Part shown: positions 6,423 to 11,418 of the stretch, piece after piece
Layout: each line of letters opens with the position of its first letter
How positions within the stretch are numbered: the first letter of the stretch is position 1
DNA from: Candidatus Methanomethylophilaceae archaeon
GTDB taxonomy: Archaea > Thermoplasmatota > Thermoplasmata > Methanomassiliicoccales > Methanomethylophilaceae
Assembly: GCA_007116915.1 (NCBI GenBank)
Contig: SKHQ01000026.1
Location: 1 to 11,418 of the forward strand
DNA length: 11,418 bases
Direction of reading: 5' to 3'
Position numbers and translations under genes: made by a program
Notes under the pieces: generated by a model
What the model was told of the DNA's origin: nothing
The model's database searches: none
The model's input: only the letters and a program-made list of their open reading frames with translations

Positions 6423-7838
6423 ATGAAGATGCTCATCGGAGGGGCATGGTCGGAAGGTTCCGGCGGTGATGACATCAAGGTCATGAACCCCAGCGATCTG
6501 ACCACGGTCGATACCGTACCATCCGGAGATGCCAACGACATCTCGGCAGCAGTGGATGCCGCCCATGACGCTTTCCGTACATGGTCGGCCGTTCCAGCAC
6601 GGGAGAGGGGACGGGCCCTTCGCCAGGCAGCGGAACGGGTCAGGGTTTCCGTTGATGAGTTGGCCGTATTATTGACGAAGGAACAGGGGAAGCCCCTGTC
6701 GGAATCTAAAGGCGAGTTGCTGGGATTCGCCAACGTCCTCGACTATCATGCATCCATATCGGGGACGATACACGGCAAGACCCTGGATCTTCAGGGTATC
6801 GGGGACGGTCTGACCTTCAGAGAACCACTGGGCGTTTGCGGGGCGATAATCCCTTGGAACATGCCCGTCCTCATCATGGCCTGGAAGACCGCCCCCGCAT
6901 TGGTCACCGGGAACACATTGGTTATAAAACCGGCCAGCGACGCCCCCTTGTGCTGTCTTCGCCTGGCGTCGATACTGCAGGATTCCGGCATTCCGCAGGG
7001 TACGGTAAACATGGTCACCGGCAGTGGAATCAAGACCGGGGAGCCGTTGGCATCCCATCCCGCCGTGAGGAAACTCTCGTTCACGGGCGCATCCTCCACC
7101 GGCAAACGCGTGGCCGGCATCGCGGCACCGACCCTGAAAAGGCTCACACTGGAGCTGGGAGGCAGCGACCCAGCCATAGTATGCAGCGATGCGGATATCG
7201 AGAAGACCGCGAATGGTATCATTGCCGCCCGTTTCTATAACTGCGGACAGGCCTGCACCTCCTTGAAGAGGCTCTATGTAATGGACGATGTGGCTGACAA
7301 TCTGGTCGAGAGGCTGGTCAGCAAGGCCTCGGCGCTGACGGCAGGCGACGGCCTCCTACCCGGAACACGTCTAGGGCCGTTGGTAAACGCCTCGCAACAG
7401 GAAGCGATGACGGAGTTCATGCAGGACCTCTATGAGAAAGAGCATGGCAAGGTCCTGTGCGGAGGCACCGCCCTGGACAGGAGAGGGTACTTCTTCCCGG
7501 CAACGGTGGTCGATCATGCCGACCCTGATGCCAAGATGATGCGCGAAGAGCTCTTCGGACCTATTCTCCCGATTGTTAGAGTTGGTAGTCTGGACGAGGC
7601 GCTGGAGATGGCAAACCATAGCCCATACGGACTGGGCGCATCGATATGGTCACAGGATCTGGGTACGGTGCGGAGATGCATCAAGGAACTCAGGTCGGGG
7701 ATGGTGTGGGTGAACACCCATCTACGCGTGCCGGTGGAGGCTCCCTTCGGCGGTGTCGGCGACAGCGGCCTTGGTCGCGAGAATGGCACCGAGTCTTTGG
7801 ACTCTTATCTGGAATGGAAGACAGTGATTCTAGGCTGA
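6423..7838 (+). CDS. NAD(P)-dependent aldehyde dehydrogenase
   Basis: 471 residues, full length for the ALDH superfamily. It oxidises an aldehyde to the carboxylic acid. Key residues are Asn in IIPWN (N146), the cofactor Lys in VIKPAS (K169), the glycine turn FTGASSTG (220-227), the general base Glu in LELGG (E244), the catalytic Cys in GQACTS (C278) and Glu in EELFGP (E376). The position that is usually Glu after KPx in NAD-preferring enzymes is Ser here (S172), which suggests NADP can be used. Subfamilies with similar sequences act on succinic semialdehyde, lactaldehyde or glyceraldehyde-3-phosphate, and I cannot choose among them. An in-frame ATG two codons on (6429) is an alternative start. 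The gene diverges from fbp-tpiA, which hints at a sugar-derived or triose-type aldehyde, but this is inference. Confidence 0.93.
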   Translation: MKMLIGGAWSEGSGGDDIKVMNPSDLTTVDTVPSGDANDISAAVDAAHDAFRTWSAVPARERGRALRQAAERVRVSVDELAVLLTKEQGKPLSESKGELLGFANVLDYHASISGTIHGKTLDLQGIGDGLTFREPLGVCGAIIPWNMPVLIMAWKTAPALVTGNTLVIKPASDAPLCCLRLASILQDSGIPQGTVNMVTGSGIKTGEPLASHPAVRKLSFTGASSTGKRVAGIAAPTLKRLTLELGGSDPAIVCSDADIEKTANGIIAARFYNCGQACTSLKRLYVMDDVADNLVERLVSKASALTAGDGLLPGTRLGPLVNASQQEAMTEFMQDLYEKEHGKVLCGGTALDRRGYFFPATVVDHADPDAKMMREELFGPILPIVRVGSLDEALEMANHSPYGLGASIWSQDLGTVRRCIKELRSGMVWVNTHLRVPVEAPFGGVGDSGLGRENGTESLDSYLEWKTVILG

Positions 7839-7844
7839 CCATCA

Positions 7845-7854
7845 TTTTTTTATC
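7845..7854 (+). promoter_or_regulatory. T tract: ALDH terminator and AspRS TATA-like box
   Basis: TTTTTTTATC begins seven bases after the ALDH stop. A run of seven T can terminate archaeal transcription. TTTATC at 7849-7854 is also a TATA-like element placed to start transcription about five bases before the AspRS ATG at 7882. Both roles are plausible from position. Confidence 0.45.
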
Positions 7855-7881
7855 TTGGTTGACTATAGACGCGGCGTTAAC

Positions 7882-9189
7882 ATGGCCTTCCCAGTAAAAG
7901 ACACCGCGACCATTGGCATAGAGGACGGCGAAGTGACCGTCAAGGGTTGGATACAGGAAATCCGCAATCTAGGCGGCATATCCTTCATCGTCATACGTGA
8001 CCGCTTCGGTACATTGCAGGTGACCGCCCCCAAGAAGAAGGTGGACCCCGCCCTGTTCGAGGAACTCACCACCCTACCGCGTGAGACGGTTGTCTCGGTG
8101 AGCGGGGAAGTCAAGGCGAGCAACCAGACCGAACTTGGTCTGGAACTCATACCCTCAGCGCTTGAGGTCCACTCCATCGCCGGAAGCCCGCTTCCATTGG
8201 GAGTCGTGGACAAGGTCAACGTGGAATTCGACACCCGTCTCAATAGCCGTTTCATGGATCTGCGCAAACCGGAGGTCAGGGCGGTGTTCTCTTTGAAATC
8301 GCTATTATGCGAACTCATCGCTGAAGCGATGAGGATGCATGGTTTCAGTGAAGTCCACACACCCAAGGTGGTCGCATCCGGAGCCGAAGGGGGGGCAACA
8401 CTCTTCCCGGTCGAATACTTCGGCAAGAAGGCCTACCTGGCGCAGAGCCCGCAGCTGTACAAGCAAATGCTGATGTCCACCGGCATGGACCGTGTTTGGG
8501 AGATGGCTCCCGCATTCCGGGCTGAGCATTCCAACACCGTCAGGCATGTATCCGAGTTCATATCCTTCGATGGGGAGATGGCCTGGATCGAGAATCAGAA
8601 AGATGTGATGGATGTCATGGAGGCCGTCATGCAGCACACAATAGCCGGTATGATTGAGCGCGGTGGTAAGCATCTCGAGACCCTAGGAAAGGAGATCACC
8701 CTGCCTAAGGCGCCATACCCAATACTCACCTATTCGGATTGCATCGAACGCCTGCAGAAGGCAGGCATGGATATCAAAGATGGTGATGACCTCGGAACCG
8801 AGGGGGAGAAGGTCATCGGAGATATCATGGCGGCTGAAGGTTACGACATGTATTGGATCATGGAGTACCCGACCGTGGAGAAACCGTTCTACATCATGGA
8901 GAAGGAAGGTACTCCTTACTCGCACTCATTCGACCTCGACTACCGGGGACAGGAGATATCATCGGGAGGTCAGAGGGAGCATCGCTATGACGTGCTCGTA
9001 TCCCGATTGGAGGAGAAGGGCCTTGACCCTGCCTCATTCTCATCATACCTGGACGCATTCCGCTACGGTATGCCTCCGCATGGAGGATGGGGTATCGGCG
9101 TGGAGAGGCTCTTGGTGAAGATGCTGGATCTAGGGAACATCCGTGAGGCTATCCTGTTCCCGCGTGACATGCATCGTCTATCACCCTGA
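7882..9189 (+). CDS. aspS: Aspartyl-tRNA synthetase, archaeal type
   Basis: 435 residues, normal for archaeal class IIb AspRS, with no bacterial GAD insert. An N-terminal OB-fold anticodon-binding domain (about 15-105, with VKGWIQEIRNLGGISF) precedes the catalytic core. The core has motif 1 region ending HTPKVV, flipping loop and SPQLYKQ, motif 2 FRAEHSNTVRH (212-222), and motif 3 GGWGIGVERL (401-410). The protein ends LFPRDMHRLSP as in other archaea. It charges tRNA-Asp. Whether it also charges tRNA-Asn is open: the anticodon-site residues corresponding to T. kodakarensis W26 and K85 appear to be Q25 and E84. I chose the ATG at 7882 over an in-frame TTG at 7855 because the latter sits at the promoter T tract and adds nine unconserved residues. 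No SD precedes the ATG. Confidence 0.97.
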   Translation: MAFPVKDTATIGIEDGEVTVKGWIQEIRNLGGISFIVIRDRFGTLQVTAPKKKVDPALFEELTTLPRETVVSVSGEVKASNQTELGLELIPSALEVHSIAGSPLPLGVVDKVNVEFDTRLNSRFMDLRKPEVRAVFSLKSLLCELIAEAMRMHGFSEVHTPKVVASGAEGGATLFPVEYFGKKAYLAQSPQLYKQMLMSTGMDRVWEMAPAFRAEHSNTVRHVSEFISFDGEMAWIENQKDVMDVMEAVMQHTIAGMIERGGKHLETLGKEITLPKAPYPILTYSDCIERLQKAGMDIKDGDDLGTEGEKVIGDIMAAEGYDMYWIMEYPTVEKPFYIMEKEGTPYSHSFDLDYRGQEISSGGQREHRYDVLVSRLEEKGLDPASFSSYLDAFRYGMPPHGGWGIGVERLLVKMLDLGNIREAILFPRDMHRLSP

Positions 9190-9201
9190 ACACTTTCAGC
9201 G

Positions 9202-9212
9202 GACCCTGGGTC
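9202..9212. promoter_or_regulatory. Short perfect inverted repeat after aspS
   Basis: GACCC-T-GGGTC lies 12 bases after the aspS stop and just upstream of the Hjc TATA-like box. The one-base centre is too tight for an RNA hairpin, so if it is meaningful it is a DNA-binding site. It could be chance. Confidence 0.25.
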
Positions 9213-9217
9213 AAGGA

Positions 9218-9225
9218 TATTTAAT
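9218..9225 (+). promoter_or_regulatory. TATA-like box of the Hjc-type gene
   Basis: TATTTAAT is centred about 25 bases before the ATG at 9246, so the transcript is predicted to be leaderless. No SD precedes the ATG. Confidence 0.5.
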
Positions 9226-9226
9226 C

Positions 9227-9245
9227 GCCACTACGTTTCAGTGGC
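9227..9245. promoter_or_regulatory. Inverted repeat directly before the Hjc-type start codon
   Basis: GCCACT (9227-9232) and AGTGGC (9240-9245) form a perfect six-base inverted repeat with a seven-base spacer. It ends at the base before the ATG. It lies between the TATA-like box and the predicted transcript start, a typical position for an archaeal repressor site. Confidence 0.35.
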
Positions 9246-9770
9246 ATGGGCGACAACTACGAGCGTGAGCTGAAGAACATCCTCAGCGCCGAGGAGAAGG
9301 CGCTGCATAGGATGCTGAAGAGCTGTTCGCTCGAGGAGAAAGAGGGTTACAACTCGATAAGCAAGAACCCGTTCATGGTGGTACGTGCCGCCGGTTCATT
9401 AGGCTCGGACCTGGTGGCCATGCGCTGGGACATCTCCTTCCCCATCGAAGTTAAATCTTCCATCCACGACGTCCTCCGTTTCAGCCAAGGTCCGCAGCTG
9501 ATGGAGCAGGCAGACCGCATGTCCCAGGCTTGCAGCAATGCGGGTCTGATACCGGTATACGCATTCCGACTCAAGGGCTTCCGTGGCGATCCTTGGCGAC
9601 TTTTCTCACTACCGCGTGACAACGGCCTCAAGGGCAGGCACGCCCTTATCGCCCGACACATACCGGAGATGGAGAAGAACGGGAACGGCAATTACATAAT
9701 GCGTTGGAAGGACGGCATGAAACTATCATCGTTCATTTCCTACCTGGAGTTCCTGCGGTCAGAGGAGTGA
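9246..9770 (+). CDS. hjc: Hjc-type Holliday junction resolvase-like nuclease
   Basis: 174 residues. The restriction-endonuclease-like core is clear: helix YERELKNIL with E6, VVRAAGS with R47, SDLVA with D55, and IEVK with E68 and K70. These align with E9, R25, D33, E46 and K48 of the Pyrococcus enzyme. GLIPVYAFRLKG then matches the late strand GGIPVLAVKFL. Hjc cleaves four-way DNA junctions in recombination and replication-fork repair as a dimer. Pyrococcus Hjc is about 123 residues. This protein has about 25 extra residues between the first helix and R47, including charged SLEEKEGYNS, and a longer C-terminus. The active site is complete, so nuclease activity is likely, but junction specificity is inferred. 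Confidence 0.85.
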   Translation: MGDNYERELKNILSAEEKALHRMLKSCSLEEKEGYNSISKNPFMVVRAAGSLGSDLVAMRWDISFPIEVKSSIHDVLRFSQGPQLMEQADRMSQACSNAGLIPVYAFRLKGFRGDPWRLFSLPRDNGLKGRHALIARHIPEMEKNGNGNYIMRWKDGMKLSSFISYLEFLRSEE

Positions 9771-9789
9771 GGGGCCGTCAGCACTCATA

Positions 9790-9810
9790 GGGCTCATCAT
9801 CTGTCAGCCC
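9790..9810 (+). terminator. Possible stem-loop terminator after the Hjc-type gene
   Basis: GGGCT (9790-9794) pairs with AGCCC (9806-9810) across an 11-base loop, followed by AGTTTCTCCTC. The stem is short and the following tract is not purely T, so support is weak. Confidence 0.25.
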
Positions 9811-9858
9811 AGTTTCTCCTCATCCGGCCTCCTCGTCTCTCCAGCGCTGGCCGTTGAT

Positions 9859-9882
9859 TAAAGCTTTACCCTTAACATTAAG
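9859..9882 (+). promoter_or_regulatory. Promoter region of the LysE-family gene with two palindromes
   Basis: TAAAGCTTTA and CTTAACATTAAG are adjacent perfect palindromes in the only A/T-rich part of this gap. CTTAACATTA is centred about 31 bases before the ATG and could act as the TATA-like box. The symmetry also fits a regulator site overlapping the promoter, which is common for exporters controlled by their substrate. Confidence 0.4.
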
Positions 9883-9906
9883 AGCGGCCACCGTGTTCGC
9901 GGTTCA

Positions 9907-10527
9907 ATGGTAGACGGTGCGGCGTTGTTCCTGATAATGGTCGTTCTGATATCGCTCAGTGGAGTCCTGATGCCCGGACCCACCATGGCGGCTGTCATCG
10001 GCAGGGGGGTGGGTGACAGGTTCGCTGGCGCCCGGGTTTCTCTCGGCCATGCGATGGTGGAGATACCACTCATCGCCGCACTATTCCTGGGTTTCGATCA
10101 GCTCAACAACCCCGACGTCATAACCGTGATAGCGGTATTGGGTGGTTCGCTGCTTATCATCACCGGCCTTCAAGCCCTGCGGGATCGCCATACAATCATG
10201 AAGGTCGCCGCCTCGAGCGGAGGGTCAACGGTGGCACTCGGGGTTATCACCAGCGTCTCCAACCCCTATTGGTGGTTGTGGTGGGCCACTGTCGGTGCGG
10301 CACTCATAGCCACCGGCACTACGTTCGGCCTTTGGATGCTCCCCACTTTCATCGTTGTCCATTTAAGCGTCGACCTGTTGTGCTTACAGGGGATATCGAT
10401 GACCATGTCAGCGACCGCCGACCGTGTAAATTCCGGACGGCTGAAATGGGCCGCCATAGTGTCCGGCGGCATAATGCTGTTCTTCGGAGTCTATTTCCTC
10501 AGTGACGGTCTGCTTTCGCTCATCTGA
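9907..10527 (+). CDS. LysE/RhtB-family membrane exporter
   Basis: 206 residues, the family's usual length, with about six hydrophobic segments. These are roughly 4-22, 43-63, 70-90, 108-135, 140-162 and 180-200. Family signatures are VLMPGPTMAAV near the N-terminus (PGPT at 23-26), SLGHAMVEIPL after the first loop, and SNPYWWLWWATVG (118-130) in the fourth segment. LysE/RhtB proteins export amino acids or similar small molecules across the cytoplasmic membrane. The archaeal members' substrates are mostly unknown, so none is assigned. There is no SD before the ATG. The 3' end overlaps the convergent nadA gene by eight bases. Confidence 0.9.
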   Translation: MVDGAALFLIMVVLISLSGVLMPGPTMAAVIGRGVGDRFAGARVSLGHAMVEIPLIAALFLGFDQLNNPDVITVIAVLGGSLLIITGLQALRDRHTIMKVAASSGGSTVALGVITSVSNPYWWLWWATVGAALIATGTTFGLWMLPTFIVVHLSVDLLCLQGISMTMSATADRVNSGRLKWAAIVSGGIMLFFGVYFLSDGLLSLI

Positions 10528-10531
10528 GCGA
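10516..10531. terminator. Perfect inverted repeat spanning both stop codons of the LysE/nadA junction
   Basis: TCGCTCA-TC-TGAGCGA holds the nadA stop (TCA on plus, 10520-10522) and the exporter stop (TGA, 10525-10527) symmetrically. As RNA it gives six base pairs with an ATCT loop on either strand. No T tract follows on either side, so termination is uncertain. It may instead protect 3' ends. Confidence 0.35.
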
Positions 10532-11416
10532 GATCATCCTCTCCAAAGGACGACGGGCGGCCTTGAGGACATCTTCATCCAACTCCACCTCGGGACCCTC
10601 GCTCTCCAATGCCCTAAGGACCGACCGTTGGTCGGTCATCTTCATTGGCGGGCAGACAGCGACGTCGGGGGCGTGGAACTTCTTCAACGGACTGTCCCGG
10701 CGCAGACGGTGGAGAAGACCGCGCTCAGTGAGTACGATGAACTCCTTTTCCTTGGACTCCGCGGCATAAGCCAACATCTGGGAGGTGGAACCGACCATAT
10801 CCGCCATCTCCAGGACCTCCATGCGGCACTCCGGATGGGCCATCACGACCGCCCCGGGGAACTCGGCCTTCATGTCCTCCACCATCTGTGATGTGAACGC
10901 CTGGTGTGTGGGGCAGAACCCTTCCCATAAGTGCATCGGTACGCCGGTCTTTTTTACCACATAGGCTCCGAGGTTCTGATCGGGAACGAATATTATCTCA
11001 TCGCCCTTCAAGGACTCTATCACCTTGACGGCGTTCGCCGATGTGCAGCATATGTCCATCTTGGCCTTGGATGCGGCGCTGGTGTTCACGTAACCGACTA
11101 CCTTTGCTCCGGGCCTGTCTTGCTTGGCATCCTCCAACTGTGATGCGCTGCACATGTTGGCCATAGGACATACGGCATCGCCCTCGGGCATTATGACCTT
11201 CTTATCCGGGTTTAGGATCTTGGCGCTCTCCGCCATGAACGTGACGCCACAGAATATTATCATCGGCTCGGTGACCTCGGAGGCCTTTATGGACAGAGCC
11301 AATGAATCGCCGACGAAATCGGCGATCTCCTGCACCTCATCGAGGCAATAATTATGGGCGAGCACCACAGCCCCCTTCTCCTCCTTGAGCTGTTGGATGC
11401 GGTCTCTGACGTTCAT
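10520..11416 (-). CDS. nadA: Quinolinate synthase NadA
   Basis: 298 residues, full archaeal length. NadA condenses iminoaspartate with dihydroxyacetone phosphate to form quinolinate in de novo NAD synthesis, using a [4Fe-4S] cluster. The three cluster cysteines are C83 (DAVCPMANMC), C168 (EGFCPTHQ) and C255 (VAVCPPMKM), at nearly the same positions as in Pyrococcus. VLAHNY (H21) and MAHPEC (H194) supply active-site histidines, and the GS/T motif VGSTSQML is present. The ATG lies two bases from the window edge, but MNVRDRIQQLKEEKGAVVLAHNY is a normal NadA beginning, so the gene looks complete. The promoter is outside the window. NadB or aspartate dehydrogenase and NadC are not seen. Its substrate dihydroxyacetone phosphate is also a TPI substrate, though the genes are not linked in an operon. 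Confidence 0.96.
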   Translation of the reverse strand: MNVRDRIQQLKEEKGAVVLAHNYCLDEVQEIADFVGDSLALSIKASEVTEPMIIFCGVTFMAESAKILNPDKKVIMPEGDAVCPMANMCSASQLEDAKQDRPGAKVVGYVNTSAASKAKMDICCTSANAVKVIESLKGDEIIFVPDQNLGAYVVKKTGVPMHLWEGFCPTHQAFTSQMVEDMKAEFPGAVVMAHPECRMEVLEMADMVGSTSQMLAYAAESKEKEFIVLTERGLLHRLRRDSPLKKFHAPDVAVCPPMKMTDQRSVLRALESEGPEVELDEDVLKAARRPLERMISLR

Positions 11417-11418
11417 AA

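Larger units (their letters stand above)
9771..9906. other. 136-base intergenic region upstream of the LysE-family gene
   Basis: No gene is visible on either strand. It contains a possible hairpin at 9790-9810, a pyrimidine-rich stretch at about 9811-9841, and three perfect palindromes: CCAGCGCTGG (9841-9850), TAAAGCTTTA (9859-9868) and CTTAACATTAAG (9871-9882). The A/T-rich last part probably holds the LysE promoter. Confidence 0.5.

Noticed and set aside
7855..7881. TTG start nine codons before the AspRS ATG
   Set aside because: It lies at the edge of the T-rich promoter element, and the added residues have no counterpart in archaeal AspRS.
9895..9925. GCGGTTCAATGG resembling the T arm of a tRNA
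   Set aside because: No matching acceptor, D-arm or anticodon stem could be found on either side, and the sequence runs into the exporter's coding region.
1..11418. Mobile element, CRISPR array, defence island or prophage
   Set aside because: I saw no transposase, integrase, terminal inverted repeats, regularly spaced repeats or phage-like genes. Composition looks even and most genes are core archaeal functions.

Overview
The window looks like chromosomal DNA from an archaeon. Markers are a bifunctional fructose-1,6-bisphosphate aldolase/phosphatase, a short 225-residue archaeal triosephosphate isomerase, an archaeal-type AspRS, an Hjc-type resolvase and a LonB-family AAA+ module. TATA-like boxes lie about 25 bases upstream of several start codons that lack a Shine-Dalgarno (SD) sequence. 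High G+C with this gene set suggests Thermoplasmatota, possibly near Methanomassiliicoccales. That placement is inference: no methanogenesis or rRNA gene is present to fix it.

Layout. 1-1625 (+): the last 35 codons of an unrecognised gene overlap by one base the start of a LonB-like ATPase. This ATPase carries a zinc ribbon in the domain insert and has no protease domain. 1610-2473: a GNAT acetyltransferase (-) and a small Rieske ferredoxin (+) diverge from a short control region holding an inverted repeat. 2463-6289 (-): FBP aldolase/phosphatase, triosephosphate isomerase (8-base overlap, TTG start) and an exported, membrane-anchored phospholipase-D-fold protein, probably one transcription unit. 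6290-6422 is a divergent promoter region with two near-identical direct repeats. 6423-10527 (+): an aldehyde dehydrogenase, AspRS, Hjc-type resolvase and LysE-family exporter, each with its own TATA-like element. 10520-11416 (-): quinolinate synthase NadA, convergent with the exporter.

How the genes work together. TPI interconverts the two triose phosphates, and the FBP aldolase/phosphatase condenses them and dephosphorylates the product to fructose-6-phosphate, so the pair is a compact gluconeogenic module. The divergent aldehyde dehydrogenase may act on a related small aldehyde, but its substrate cannot be read from sequence. AspRS, Hjc and NadA are ordinary housekeeping genes. Genes are tightly packed: three convergent pairs overlap at their stop codons by 8 to 16 bases, and two of those junctions carry stem-loops. 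There is no sign of IS elements, CRISPR, tRNA or rRNA. The least ordinary items are the protease-less zinc-ribbon LonB-like ATPase, the lamin-tail/PLD/PKD surface protein, and the inverted repeats at promoters.
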